Part shown: positions 37,694 through 50,034 of the stretch, piece after piece
Position numbering within the stretch: the stretch's first letter is position 1
Layout: each line of letters begins with the position of its first letter
Assembly: GCF_003002065.1 (NCBI RefSeq)
Contig: NZ_PVZG01000002.1
Coordinates: forward strand, 62,001 to 126,000
Length of the DNA: 64,000 nt
Direction: 5' to 3'
Source: Pseudosporangium ferrugineum
Lineage (GTDB): Bacteria; Actinomycetota; Actinomycetes; Mycobacteriales; Micromonosporaceae
The notes under the pieces: generated by a model
What the model was told of the DNA's origin: nothing
Databases searched by the model: none
What the model saw: only the letters and a program-made list of their open reading frames with translations
Made by a program: the position numbers and the translations under genes

Positions 37694-37787
37694 GGCGACG
37701 TCCTCTCGGCAAGCCTGCACCCCAGCCTCGCCGACGCGCCGGATCGCCCCGGGTGCCCGCCGGGAGCAGCTTCGTAGCGGGCCGCCG

Positions 37788-39230
37788 TCAGGCCGGCGCG
37801 CCGGCCCGTTCCGCGTGCGCGGCGATCAGGCAGGCGATCGCCTCGGTGACCCGGCGGGCGTGGGCGAGGTCGATGGACTCGTCGATGCCGTGCATGTTGC
37901 CGTCGGGGTCGATCGCGCCGGTCACCACGAACTGCGCCGACGGGTAGCGGCGGCCGAGCATCTCGATGAAGGGGATGCCGCCGCCGACGCCGAGGGCGGC
38001 GCACGGTGCGCCGAAGACCTGCTCGCTCACCTCGTCGAGGGCGGCCGTCAGCCACGGTGCCCGGGGCGCGGCGTTCCAGCCGTCGACCAGCATGAAGTCG
38101 GTCACCTCGACGTCGGCGCCGTACGGAACCCCGGTGGTCAGGGTCCGCACCAGGGCCTGCCGGGCGGTCTCCGGATCGACCGTCGGCGGGAGGCGGAAGC
38201 TGAGCCGCAGCGACGTCGAGGCGCGCAGCACCGCGCCGGCGACCCCCGGGTCGGGCAGGCCTGCGGCACCGATCACCGACAGCGCCGGCCGCCAGGTGTT
38301 GTTCAGGAGCAGCTCGGTGTCGTCGCCGTCCATCGGGCGGGTGCCGCCGGCGAACGGGAACCGGCCGGCGACGCCCGGCTGGAGCGCGGCGAGAAGCTCG
38401 GTCTCGGCCCGCCGGGCGTCCGGGATCGGCGTGTGCATCTCCGGGACGGTGACCCGGCCGGTGGCGGCGTCCTCCACCCGGTCGAGCAGGGACCGCAGGA
38501 TGCGGAAGGAGCTCGGCACGATGCCGCTCGCGATGCCGGAGTGCTGCGGGTGGTCGAGGACCCGGACGGTGACCGTGGCCTGCACCGCGCCGCGCAGGCT
38601 GGTGGTCAGCCAGAGCCGTCGGTTGTCCAGGCCCGCCGAGTCGAGGCAGATCACCAGCTCCACGTCGCCGAGGCGGCCGGCGAGGTGCTCGAGGTACGCC
38701 GGCAGATCCGGGCTCCCCGACTCCTCGCCCGTCTCGAGCAGCACGACCGCGCGGCCGTGCTCGCCCCCGGCGGCACGGACGGCGGCGAGCGCGGTGACCG
38801 CGGCGTACCCGGCGTAACCGTCGTCGACCGCGCCGCGCCCGTAGAGCCGGCCGTCGCGCAGCACCGGCTGCCACGGGCCGAGCCCCTCGGACCAGTCGCC
38901 GAGCGGCGGCTGCTTGTCGAGGTGTCCGTAGAGGACGACCGTCCCGCCCTCCGCCGCCGCGCTCGTCGCCGGCACGTCGACGAGAAGCAGCGGCGTGCGG
39001 CCCTCGAACTCGATCACCTCGGTGTGCGCGCCGGGCAGCAGTCCACTGCCGAGGATCCACTCCCGCACGTGCCGGACGGCGTGGTGCAGGGTGCCCTTCG
39101 CGGCCCAGTCCGGCTCGTACGCGGGCGACACCGCCGGGATCGCGATGAGTCCGGACAGCTCGCGCACGACCTCGTCCCGCCACCACCCGTCGATCGCCTT
39201 GCGGAAACGCGAGCCGTTTACGTCCGTCAT
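37788..39230 (-). CDS. M20-family metallopeptidase
   Basis: 480-aa cytosolic zinc peptidase of the M20 (dipeptidase/ArgE/CNDP-like) family. Metal and catalytic motifs in order: LYGHLDKQPPL (His, Asp), GRGAVDDGYAG (bridging Asp), ETGEESGSPDL (Glu-Glu), CLDSAG, and a C-terminal NMHGIDESI (His). The dimerisation lid lies between the last two. ATG 39230 with GAAGGA upstream is preferred; the ORF extends to 39266 without support. Likely cleaves a dipeptide or N-acyl amino acid. Confidence 0.88.
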   Translation of the reverse strand: MTDVNGSRFRKAIDGWWRDEVVRELSGLIAIPAVSPAYEPDWAAKGTLHHAVRHVREWILGSGLLPGAHTEVIEFEGRTPLLLVDVPATSAAAEGGTVVLYGHLDKQPPLGDWSEGLGPWQPVLRDGRLYGRGAVDDGYAGYAAVTALAAVRAAGGEHGRAVVLLETGEESGSPDLPAYLEHLAGRLGDVELVICLDSAGLDNRRLWLTTSLRGAVQATVTVRVLDHPQHSGIASGIVPSSFRILRSLLDRVEDAATGRVTVPEMHTPIPDARRAETELLAALQPGVAGRFPFAGGTRPMDGDDTELLLNNTWRPALSVIGAAGLPDPGVAGAVLRASTSLRLSFRLPPTVDPETARQALVRTLTTGVPYGADVEVTDFMLVDGWNAAPRAPWLTAALDEVSEQVFGAPCAALGVGGGIPFIEMLGRRYPSAQFVVTGAIDPDGNMHGIDESIDLAHARRVTEAIACLIAAHAERAGAPA

Positions 39231-39363
39231 TGTCGATACGTCCTTCGTCCGCGGGACCGCACGCATTCCGCGGCCCGCTGTTCATTGCGGGAAAGGTGGT
39301 CGCCGTCACTTTCCGCGCGATTATGGCGACTGTTGTTCGTGGCCGCGTGAGCCTATCTTCTGC

Positions 39364-41457
39364 TCACCGGCGACCGAGGTAGCGGTCCGCCACGACCGCG
39401 GGCTGCTCGGTGATCCGGCGCTCCGCCAGATTCCGGGCCAGCCGCAGGAACTGGGCGTGCGTCCAGGCCAGGGGAGTCGCCGAGAAGGTGGGCGTACCGG
39501 GCGCGAAGCCGGGACCGCCCGCCGGGGCGGTGCGGTCCCAGACCTGCTCGGGGAGCATGCCGCCGGGGCCGGTGGCCCGGGTCATCGCGGCCAGCCGGGC
39601 GGCGGCCGCGCGGGGGTCGCCCGCGGCGATCTCGTACTCCCCGCGCTCGCCGCTGAGCAGGGGCCAGGCCCGGCCGCGGGAGACGAGCGAGCCGTCGGGT
39701 TCGCCGTACTCCCACGGGCTGCCGTCGAGTTGCTCGCCGAAGCCGTCGAACGAGGCCCGGTGCCAGAAGAAGCCGCGCGGGGTGCGTACGCCCAGCTGCG
39801 CGTCGACCACGGCGAGGCTGTTGACCACGTCGGGGTCGGCGGCGGGCAGGACGCCGAGGCGCACCAGGTCGAGGAAGCCGGGGTCGACCACGCGGCGCTG
39901 GTCCACGGCGGCCGGGCCGCCGTCGCCGATGGCGTAGGTGGTGCCGGCGTCCGGGTCGCCGTCCTTGGTCAGGCGCAGGAAGTACGGCTTCCGCGAGTAC
40001 GGTCCGGTGCTCGTCACCGTCCAGGACCTGACCCGGGCCCGCCACGAGTCGGCGGTCGCGAGGTAGCGCCGCGCCGCGGCCGGATCGCCGTGGGAGCGGG
40101 CGACCGACGCCGCGCAGACCAGCCCGGCGATCGCCGTGGCGATGGTGTTGGGGGAGTAGCCGGACTGGTTCTCCCAGCGTTCCTGCGGCGTGAACGGCGC
40201 TCCCGGGTAGGCGACCAGGAAGTCGGCCGCCCGCTTGATGCCGGGCCACGCGTCGCCGCGGCCCAGCTGGTACGCCAGCACGATCGGCAACGCCACCTCG
40301 TCGAGTTGCAGGCCGCCCCACACCGGGGTCCCGTCGACCTGCGAATTCTGCGGGAACGAGCCGTCCGCCTTCTGCTGCACGCCGAACAGGAAGTCGAGGG
40401 CCCGGTTCGCGCCCGCGCGGTCGCCGGCGGCGATCAGGCCGGTGGCGATCTGGTACAAGTCGCGCGACCAGACCAGGTGGTAGGGGCCGGACGGGTCGTC
40501 CGTACCGAACGCCCACGGTGCGGCCGGCGCCGCGACGTACGCGCCGGGGTGGGTCTTGTCCTCGGAGGCCGCGAGGATCATCGCCGAGGTGCGGAAGAGC
40601 TTCCGCTGCGCGGTGCCGTGCAGCGACCCGGGTGGTGCGCCGAGGCCCGCGAGATAGCGGTTCCATCCGTACGCGTACGAGCGCGCGACCTTCCCGAACC
40701 CCTCCGCGAGCGACCGCCGGGCGGTGGCGAGGGCGCCGGCGGCCGACCCGGCGAAGCCGAGCGCCAGGGTGGGGTGGTGTCCGCGCAGCTTCGCCGTCTG
40801 CACGAGGTTGCCGGCCGCGGCCGAGGACCAGTGCCAGTCCATCCGTCCGTCGCGCAGGTCGGTGCGGCCGTCGCTGACCCCGGCGAACCCGCTGGAGGTG
40901 GCGGCGAACGGGCCGGTCAGCGCGCTGGACACCGCGCCGTCCGTGGCCAGCAGCGCCCCGCCCGCGGTGCGCCCCGAGTCGCCGCCGCGGGAGTTGCCGA
41001 GCGCCGGGTCGTAGATCGCGTACAGGTCGTGGCCGGGCGGCGCGGCGAAGGAGAGGGCGGCCAGCACCGTCGAGCGGGCCGGGTCGGTGGCGTAATCGGC
41101 GGTGAGGCGCCAGTCCGGGCCGGCGAAGGTCTGCCGGAAACGCAGGCCGTCGCGCTGCTCGGTGCGTACGGTGGCCTTCGAGAGGCCGCCACGGGAGGTC
41201 ACCGCGAAGGTGAGGGACCGGGCGCTCGGGCCGCCGGCGGTGGGGTAGAAGATCTCGCCCAGCCCGCCCTCGCGCTGCACGGTGGCCCAGACGCGGCTGG
41301 CCCGCGTCCGCGACGTGAGCAGTCCCGACTTGTCCGCCGGGAGGTAGCGCTGATCGACGCCGGGTGCGCCCGGGGCGGCGCCGGTCGCCGGCGCGGCGGG
41401 CGCGACCGCGAGCGTGGCCACCAGCAGCAACGGCAGGGCCGGCAGGATCGGCGTCAT
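39364..41457 (-). CDS. Secreted GH15 glucoamylase/glucodextranase
   Basis: 697 aa with GAGGAGG site and signal peptide (ILPALPLLLVATLAVAPAAPA). An N-terminal beta-sandwich (~30-270) precedes an (alpha/alpha)6 barrel. The general acid Glu is probably in QERWENQSGYSP and the base Glu in GGMLPEQVWD, both with the usual GH15 contexts; PYHLVWSRDLYQ is another family block. It releases glucose from alpha-glucans outside the cell, complementing the cytosolic GH13 enzyme nearby. Length and layout match bacterial glucoamylases. Confidence 0.9.
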   Translation of the reverse strand: MTPILPALPLLLVATLAVAPAAPATGAAPGAPGVDQRYLPADKSGLLTSRTRASRVWATVQREGGLGEIFYPTAGGPSARSLTFAVTSRGGLSKATVRTEQRDGLRFRQTFAGPDWRLTADYATDPARSTVLAALSFAAPPGHDLYAIYDPALGNSRGGDSGRTAGGALLATDGAVSSALTGPFAATSSGFAGVSDGRTDLRDGRMDWHWSSAAAGNLVQTAKLRGHHPTLALGFAGSAAGALATARRSLAEGFGKVARSYAYGWNRYLAGLGAPPGSLHGTAQRKLFRTSAMILAASEDKTHPGAYVAAPAAPWAFGTDDPSGPYHLVWSRDLYQIATGLIAAGDRAGANRALDFLFGVQQKADGSFPQNSQVDGTPVWGGLQLDEVALPIVLAYQLGRGDAWPGIKRAADFLVAYPGAPFTPQERWENQSGYSPNTIATAIAGLVCAASVARSHGDPAAARRYLATADSWRARVRSWTVTSTGPYSRKPYFLRLTKDGDPDAGTTYAIGDGGPAAVDQRRVVDPGFLDLVRLGVLPAADPDVVNSLAVVDAQLGVRTPRGFFWHRASFDGFGEQLDGSPWEYGEPDGSLVSRGRAWPLLSGERGEYEIAAGDPRAAAARLAAMTRATGPGGMLPEQVWDRTAPAGGPGFAPGTPTFSATPLAWTHAQFLRLARNLAERRITEQPAVVADRYLGRR

Positions 41458-41591
41458 CTCGGCGGCCTCCTCGGGGCTCGGACGTCTCCGGTGTACCCCG
41501 CCGGGGCCTTGATCGCACCCGCGGCGCGGGGCCGGCGGCGGGGGGAGTTGACTGGACGGCGGATCGTCGTCGAGAGGGAGGACGCGGGCGG

Positions 41592-42434
41592 ATGCGCGTT
41601 GCGGTTCTGGGTGCCGGTGTGATGGGTGCGGGCATGGTCGGTGCGCTGCGGCGGGCCGGGCACGAGGTCGCGGTGTGGAACCGTACGGCCTCGCGGGCGC
41701 GGGAGCTGAGCGCCACGGGCGCGGTGCCGGCGGCGACGGTGACCGAGGCGGTGACCGGCGCGGACGCGGTGCTGACCGTGCTCTTCGACACCGCCGCGAC
41801 GCTGGCCGTCAAGGCGGAGCTGACCGCGGCGCTGGCGCCGGGGGCGGTCTGGATCCAGACCGCGACCGTCGGTCCGGACGGCATCGCCGAGATCGCGGCG
41901 GAGGTGCCGGCGATCCTGGACGCGCCGGTGCTGGGCACGAAGAAGCCCGCCGAGGACGGCACCCTGGTCGTGCTGGTCTCCGGCGATCCGGCGCTGCGGG
42001 ACAGGTGCGCGCCGGTGTTCGAGGCGATCGGCTCGCGGACCGTCGTGGCCGGCGACACGGTGGGCCCGGCCAGCGCGCTGAAGCTGGTCTGCAACTCGTG
42101 GGTGGCGCTCGCCATGGCCGGGATCGCGCAGTCGGTGCGGTTCGCCGACGCGCTCGGGGTGCCGCCCGGCCTGTTCCTGGAGGCCATCGACGGCACCGCG
42201 ACCGGGATGCCGTACGCCCAGGTCAAGGGCGGGGCGATCGTCGCCGGCGACTACACCCCGTCGTTCGCCGTGGACGGGGTCGTCAAGGACCTCGGGCTCA
42301 TGATCGAGGCCGCCGGGCGCACCGGCTTCCCGGCGGAGCTGCTGCGGGCCGCGCAGGACCTGTACGTGCGGACGGCGGAGGCCGGCCACGGCGACGCGGA
42401 CATGGCCGCCGTGGCGGAGGTCTTCCGCCGATAA
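41592..42434 (+). CDS. NAD(P)-dependent beta-hydroxyacid dehydrogenase/imine reductase-like
   Basis: 280-aa 6PGDH/HIBADH superfamily protein. Rossmann motif VAVLGAGVMGAGMVGAL with NADP-type VWNRTASRA, then a helical C-terminal domain containing the catalytic-lysine region (ASALKLVCNSWV) and a KDLGLMIEAA motif. Acts on a small beta-hydroxyacid or similar substrate. It ends about 40 nt before the furA start and has no obvious link with it. Confidence 0.85.
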   Translation: MRVAVLGAGVMGAGMVGALRRAGHEVAVWNRTASRARELSATGAVPAATVTEAVTGADAVLTVLFDTAATLAVKAELTAALAPGAVWIQTATVGPDGIAEIAAEVPAILDAPVLGTKKPAEDGTLVVLVSGDPALRDRCAPVFEAIGSRTVVAGDTVGPASALKLVCNSWVALAMAGIAQSVRFADALGVPPGLFLEAIDGTATGMPYAQVKGGAIVAGDYTPSFAVDGVVKDLGLMIEAAGRTGFPAELLRAAQDLYVRTAEAGHGDADMAAVAEVFRR

Positions 42435-42436
42435 AC

Positions 42437-42466
42437 TTGATTCATTCCAGAAAAGCGGACTATGTT
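42437..42466 (+). promoter_or_regulatory. furA promoter and operator
   Basis: TTGATT (42437-42442), 18-nt spacer, TATGTT (42461-42466), ending 7 nt before the ATG. The AT-rich spacer TCATTCCAGAAAAG resembles, from memory, the conserved FurA-binding element upstream of actinobacterial furA-katG operons. Confidence 0.6.
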
Positions 42467-42473
42467 GGTGCCC

Positions 42474-45199
<2,726 letters not shown>

Positions 45200-45217
45200 T
45201 TCACCACTGCCCCACCG

Positions 45218-45246
45218 ACGGGCCCGGCCGCGACGGCCGGGCCCGT
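45218..45246 (+). terminator. Hairpin terminator after katG
   Basis: ACGGGCCCGGCC (45218-45229) and GGCCGGGCCCGT (45235-45246) form a perfect 12-bp stem with a 5-nt loop, 18 nt after the katG stop. Confidence 0.75.
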
Positions 45247-45275
45247 TCCGTGTCGCGGCCGCGATAATGCCGGAC

Positions 45276-45593
45276 GTGGACATCAGCGTGCGCGTCGTCG
45301 AATACACCGGTCAGATCGTCGCCGGCGGGTCCCGCAACGCGCTGGGGGTGAGCCGGGCCGCCTCGGAGGACCCGGCCGCCTACCCGCTGCTCGCCGGAGT
45401 CGACGAGCTCGACGACACGATCTTCAACTGGCGCCAGTCCGTCGTGCTGATCGACGAGCTGCACCGGCTGGCCGCTGCGACGCAGGACCCGGAGGTCCGC
45501 GCCGCCGCCGCCGACATCATCTCCCTGGCGGAGCTGCTCGCACCCGCGCCGCAACGGCCGCACCATCGGCGCCTGATCTTCATCGGGGACTGA
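45276..45593 (+). CDS. Hypothetical small protein
   Basis: Not recognised; 105 aa, mixed alpha/beta (VVEYTGQIVAGGSRNALGVSRAA, SVVLIDELHRLAAATQDPEVR), with no signal or membrane segment. GATAAT (45263-45268) is a good -10 box 7 nt before GTG 45276, so a leaderless GTG start is preferred over ATG 45267, which overlaps that box. The 3' end overlaps the convergent histidine kinase gene by 14 nt. Confidence 0.6.
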   Translation: MDISVRVVEYTGQIVAGGSRNALGVSRAASEDPAAYPLLAGVDELDDTIFNWRQSVVLIDELHRLAAATQDPEVRAAAADIISLAELLAPAPQRPHHRRLIFIGD

Positions 45594-47001
45594 CCGGTTC
45601 CGGGGGCCGGGCCGGCAGCACGAGGGTGACGGTGGTGCCGGCGCCGACGGTGGAGTCGACCGCGATCGTGCCGTGATGCGCGTGGGTGATCGCCTCGACG
45701 ATCGCCAGCCCCAGGCCGGAACCCCCGTACGCGCGACTGCGGCTGCCCTCCGCGCGCCAGAACCGTTCGAAGACGCGGGGCAGGTCGGCCGCCGCGATGC
45801 CGGGGCCGTCGTCGATCACCTTCAGGGTGACCTGCTCGCCGTCGGTCGCGACCTCCACGCGTACGGCCGTGTCGTCCGGGGTGTGCTGGACCGCGTTGCC
45901 CACCAGGTTGCGCAGCACCTGTTCCAGCCGGGGCGCGTCGCCGGTCAGCGGGATCGGGCCGGGCGCGGACAGGGTGATGGCCCGGTCCGGATAGATGACC
46001 TGCGCGTCGGCCACGATGCCGTCGGCCAGGGCGGTCAGGTCCACCTCGTCCTGCGCCAGCGGCCGGCCCGCGTCGAGCCGTACGAGCAGGCCGAGGTCCT
46101 CCACCAGCAGGCGCATCCGGCCCGCCTCGGCGTCGATCTGGGCGAACGCGGTGGCCACCGCCGGGCCCTCGATGGCGCCCTGGTGGTAGAGGTCCAGCCA
46201 GCCGGAGATGGTGGCCAGCGGGGTGCGCAGCTCGTGCGAGGCGTCGGCCGCGAACGAGCGTACGGTCTCCTCCGCCCGGGCCTGGGTGTCGAACGCCCGG
46301 TTGACCGCGTGCGCGAGCTGGTCCGTCTCGCTGCGGTCGCCGCGGGTCGGCAGCCGGGACGCGAGCGAGCCGGCCGCGATGGCGTTCGCCGTACGGGCCA
46401 TCCGGACGAGCGGTCTCATGCCCACCCGCAGCACCGTGACCGCGAGCGCCAGGGTCAGCACCAGCACGCAGACCACGACGACGGCCTGCCGCACGAGCAG
46501 GGTGTTCAGGGTGCCCTCGTCGTCGGAGGTGTTCAGGTAGAGGATCAGGGCCGCCGGCGAGACCTCGCGCCCGTCCGGCCAGGCGATGCGCAGGCCGGGG
46601 CTGGGCACGCGGACGCAGAGGAACTCCGGCGCGTTCCCGGGTTCCTCACCCACCTCGTACGCCGCCAGCGTCCCGGTCACCGCGAGGAGCCGGCCGGTGT
46701 CCACCTCCGGCCGGTCCGTGCTGAACAGGATGCTGTCGTCGGCGCCGACACCGACGACGCCCAGCGGCGCGCCGACCAGGGCCTGCATCTGATCGGCGTA
46801 GACGGTCTGCGGGCCGCGGGCGAGCGCGTCGCGGTACTGCGCGGCGTTGACCCTCAGCACGTTCTCGTTGCGGTCGTCGAGGAAGCGGTCGAGCAGCACG
46901 CCGCTCGCGGCCGACGCGGCGACCAGGCCGGTGGTCAGGAGCAGGGCCAGGCCGGCCAGCATGCGCGTACGCATGCTGGACGGCCACCGGGGGCGGATCA
47001 C
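45580..47001 (-). CDS. Sensor histidine kinase
   Basis: 473-aa membrane kinase. TM1 is MLAGLALLLTTGLVAASAA; an extracytoplasmic sensor region of about 130 residues follows, then TM2 (AVVVVCVLVLTLALAVTVL), HAMP, the H-box SFAADASHELRTPLATISG, N-box RNLVGNAVQHT and G-boxes (DDGPGIAAADLP, YGGSGLGLAIV). The GTG start overlaps the regulator's stop as GTGA, so the pair is translationally coupled. With the MMPL transporter gene just upstream in the same direction, it probably senses envelope or efflux stress. Confidence 0.92.
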   Translation of the reverse strand: MIRPRWPSSMRTRMLAGLALLLTTGLVAASAASGVLLDRFLDDRNENVLRVNAAQYRDALARGPQTVYADQMQALVGAPLGVVGVGADDSILFSTDRPEVDTGRLLAVTGTLAAYEVGEEPGNAPEFLCVRVPSPGLRIAWPDGREVSPAALILYLNTSDDEGTLNTLLVRQAVVVVCVLVLTLALAVTVLRVGMRPLVRMARTANAIAAGSLASRLPTRGDRSETDQLAHAVNRAFDTQARAEETVRSFAADASHELRTPLATISGWLDLYHQGAIEGPAVATAFAQIDAEAGRMRLLVEDLGLLVRLDAGRPLAQDEVDLTALADGIVADAQVIYPDRAITLSAPGPIPLTGDAPRLEQVLRNLVGNAVQHTPDDTAVRVEVATDGEQVTLKVIDDGPGIAAADLPRVFERFWRAEGSRSRAYGGSGLGLAIVEAITHAHHGTIAVDSTVGAGTTVTLVLPARPPEPVSPR

Positions 47002-47705
47002 CGCCCGGACGTCTTCCGCAGGCTGTAGCCGATGCCGCGCACCGTCTGCAGCAACGGCTCCCGGCCGGTGTCGACCTTGCGCCGCAGGTTCGACACGAAC
47101 CGCTCGACGACCGTCGACTCGCCGCCGAAGTCGTACTGCCACACCGCCTCGAGGATCTGCGAGCGGGACAGCACCTGACCCTGGTGGGTGAAGAGGAAGT
47201 GCAGCAGGCGGTACTCGGTCGGGGACAGCTCGATCAGGTCGCCGCCGCGGTGCACCTCGTGCCGGAGCACGTCCATCACGAGGTCGTCGCAGGTGAGCTT
47301 GCCGTCGTCGGCGGCGCCGCCGGTGCCCCGCGCCCGGCGCAGGAGGGCCTGCAGCCGGGCGCCGACCTCGATGACGCTGAACGGCTTGGTGACGTAGTCG
47401 TCGCCGCCGAGCTGGAGCCCGCGTACCCGGTCCTCCACCGCCTCGCGGGCGGTCAGGAAGAGGACCGGGACGGTCACCGAGCGGGCCCGGAGGAGCTGGA
47501 TGATGTCGAAGCCGTCGCTGCCGGGCAGCATGACGTCGAGGACGATCACGTCCGGTGGCGTACGGGCCAGCGCCTCCAGCGCCTCCGGCAGGTCGGCCGC
47601 GGCGTCGACGTCGAAGCCGGCGAAGCCCAGCGCCGAGATCATCAGCCGGCGGATGCCGGGGTCGTCGTCGATCACCAGGACCCGGTCGGTGTGCATGGAG
47701 ATCAT
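46998..47705 (-). CDS. OmpR-family response regulator
   Basis: 235 aa. Receiver domain with VLVIDDDPG, phospho-acceptor Asp in VIVLDVMLPGSDG and Lys in YVTKPF; C-terminal winged helix (ELSPTEYRLLHFLF, VVERFVSNLRRKV, RGIGYSLR). The first ATG (47705) overlaps the stop of the MMPL gene as TAATG, and the gene overlaps the kinase downstream. One operon: MMPL, regulator, kinase. Confidence 0.94.
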   Translation of the reverse strand: MISMHTDRVLVIDDDPGIRRLMISALGFAGFDVDAAADLPEALEALARTPPDVIVLDVMLPGSDGFDIIQLLRARSVTVPVLFLTAREAVEDRVRGLQLGGDDYVTKPFSVIEVGARLQALLRRARGTGGAADDGKLTCDDLVMDVLRHEVHRGGDLIELSPTEYRLLHFLFTHQGQVLSRSQILEAVWQYDFGGESTVVERFVSNLRRKVDTGREPLLQTVRGIGYSLRKTSGR

Positions 47706-49927
47706 TATCCGTGCACCGGCACCGGCTCGGCCGAGCGTTCCCGGTCGTCCGCCCGGTCGTCTGCCCGATCGTCCGCCGCGATGGCGCCGCTGCCCTCGAG
47801 GTCGACCTTCGGCAGGAACCGGGCCAGCCGCCGGGGCAGCCACCAGGCCCGGTCGCCCAGCAGCGCCAGGGCCGCCGGCACCAGCGTCATCCGGACCAGG
47901 AAGGCGTCGACCAGGATGCCGACGGCCAGGGCGAACGCGATCGGCATGATGTCCGGGTCGTGCGACATCACGAAGCCGACGAACACGGCGATCATGATCA
48001 GCGCGGCCGCCGTGACCACCCGGGCGGAGTGCCGGGCGCCGGTGATCAGCGCCCGGTGCGCGTCGCGGTGGCGGCCGTAGTCCTCCTGCACCGCCGACAC
48101 GAGGAACACCTCGTAGTCCATGGCGAGGCCGAACAGCACGGCCATCACGATGATCGGCATGAAGCTGCCGACCGGGCCGAGGGCCGGCACGCCCAGCAGC
48201 CCGGACAGCCAGCCCCACTGGAAGACGGCGACGGTGGCGCCGAGGGACGCGCCCACGGACAGCAGGAAGCCGGCCGTGGCCTTGACCGGGATCGCGATGG
48301 AGCGGAACGCCACCATGAGCAGCAGCAGCGACAGGCCGACCACGACGACGGCGAAGGGCACGATGGCGCCGCTGAGCTTGGCCGACACGTCGATGCTGAC
48401 GGCGGTCAGGCCGGTCACCGCGACGTACTGGCCGGTGGCGGAGGACACCGGGGCGAGGGCCGCCCGCAGGTCGGTGACCAGTTTCCGGGTCTCGCCGGAG
48501 GTCGGGCCGTGCGCGGGGACGATGCCGATCCGGGCGGCCGAGCCGCTGCCGGCCACGTCGACCGGCGTGACGCTCGCGATGCCGGGCATGTCCCGCAGCC
48601 GGTCGCGCACCGTGGCGGCCGTGCGCTCCACCTGCGCCTTTCCGGACCCCTCGACGAGGACGACCAGCGGCCCGTTCGCGCCGGGGCCGAACGCTTCGGC
48701 CACCATGTCGTACGCCTGCCGGCTCGCGGCCGTCTTCGGGTCGGAACCCTCGTCGGTCAGTGCGAGCGTCAGCTGGGTGACCGGTGCCGCCATGGCGAGC
48801 AGGAGCAGCGTCCCGGCGACGAGGGTGCGGACGGGACGGCGGGCCACCCCGCCGATCCACCGGACGCCGAGCGACGGCCGGGCGGTCTCCGTGAGTCGCC
48901 GGGCGGCCCGGGAGCCGGGCTTCGGGGCCAGCCGCCGCCCGGCGATCGCCATCAGGGCGGGCAGCAGGCCCAGCGACATCAGCACCGCGGCGGCGACCGC
49001 GGCGGCGGAGGCGAAGCCCATGGAGCTCAGCGTCGGCACCCCGGCGACCGACAGCCCGGCGAGGGCGATGACGACCGTGGCACCGGCGAAGACCACCGCG
49101 CTGCCCGCCGTGGCGGTGGCCCGGGCGACGGACTCGGCGACCGGCATGCCCGCCGCGAGGTTGCCGCGGTGCCGGGAGACGATGAACAGGGCGTAGTCGA
49201 TGCCGACGGCCAGGCCGAGCATCAGCGCCAGGGTCGGCGCGTTGTCGGTGATGCCGAACACCGCGGACAGCCCGATCATCGCGGCCGTCGTCCCGGCGAC
49301 CCCGATCAGCGCGGTGAGCAGCGGCAGGCCGGCGGCCATCAGCGAACCGAAGGTGATGATCAGCACCGCGAGCGCCACGAGCAGGCCGATGACCTCGCCC
49401 GGGTGCACCGGCGGGCCGCCCTCCTGGAACGCGTCGCCCGCGTAGACCACGCGGGCCCCGGCCGCACGCAGCGGCGCGCCGGCGGCCTTCACCGCGGCCA
49501 GCGTGGCCGGCGCGACGTCGGTGCCGGCAGCGACGCCGAAGGTCACGTCGGCGACCGCGGTCCGCCCGTCGGGGGAGATCATTCCGGCGTCGGCCGGGTC
49601 GCTCACCGCGGTGACGCCGGGCACCTTGCCGGTGTCGGCGAGGACCCGTTCCAGCGTCCTGCCCAGCGCCGGATCGGTCAGGCGGGCGCCGTCGGGGGAT
49701 CGGAGGACCACCCGGGCCGACTGCGACTCCGGCCCGGCGAAATGTCGCTCCATCTTCGTGTACGCGGTCTGCGCCGGCGATCCGGGCACGGAACTGCTCG
49801 ACTCGAAGGTGCCCGGGAAGAGGATCGCGAGCATCACGACCGCGCCGATGATCACCGCCCAGCCGATCAGGATGCGGTATCGGGCGCGCGCACCGAGCGC
49901 GCCGAGGCGGTACAGGAATCCGGCCAT
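47705..49927 (-). CDS. MMPL/RND-family membrane transporter
   Basis: 740-aa transporter with two repeats, each one TM helix, a large extracytoplasmic loop and five further TM helices. Typical MMPL motifs: GLAVGIDYALFIVSRHRG in the first half and GLAMDYEVFLVSAVQEDY in the second. Start ATG with GAGAGGA upstream. MMPL proteins export lipids or hydrophobic compounds using the proton gradient. The C-terminal tail ends with a repeated ADDR motif (ADDRADDRADDR). It lies beside a broken TetR gene in the same direction, and leads the two-component system genes. Confidence 0.92.
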   Translation of the reverse strand: MAGFLYRLGALGARARYRILIGWAVIIGAVVMLAILFPGTFESSSSVPGSPAQTAYTKMERHFAGPESQSARVVLRSPDGARLTDPALGRTLERVLADTGKVPGVTAVSDPADAGMISPDGRTAVADVTFGVAAGTDVAPATLAAVKAAGAPLRAAGARVVYAGDAFQEGGPPVHPGEVIGLLVALAVLIITFGSLMAAGLPLLTALIGVAGTTAAMIGLSAVFGITDNAPTLALMLGLAVGIDYALFIVSRHRGNLAAGMPVAESVARATATAGSAVVFAGATVVIALAGLSVAGVPTLSSMGFASAAAVAAAVLMSLGLLPALMAIAGRRLAPKPGSRAARRLTETARPSLGVRWIGGVARRPVRTLVAGTLLLLAMAAPVTQLTLALTDEGSDPKTAASRQAYDMVAEAFGPGANGPLVVLVEGSGKAQVERTAATVRDRLRDMPGIASVTPVDVAGSGSAARIGIVPAHGPTSGETRKLVTDLRAALAPVSSATGQYVAVTGLTAVSIDVSAKLSGAIVPFAVVVVGLSLLLLMVAFRSIAIPVKATAGFLLSVGASLGATVAVFQWGWLSGLLGVPALGPVGSFMPIIVMAVLFGLAMDYEVFLVSAVQEDYGRHRDAHRALITGARHSARVVTAAALIMIAVFVGFVMSHDPDIMPIAFALAVGILVDAFLVRMTLVPAALALLGDRAWWLPRRLARFLPKVDLEGSGAIAADDRADDRADDRERSAEPVPVHG

Positions 49928-50034
49928 GTCGTTTCCTCTCGTACAGCTGCGGACGCGACTGATCCTGCTGACGGGAGTTGAGGGAACGACCCTGCGAACC
50001 TTGACGGTTTCCTGACGGTCCGCTGCGTGATTCG

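Noticed and set aside
39231..39363. Possible short gene between the M20 peptidase and glucoamylase
   Set aside because: 133 bp without a protein-like frame; most likely the M20 promoter region and the end of the glucoamylase unit.
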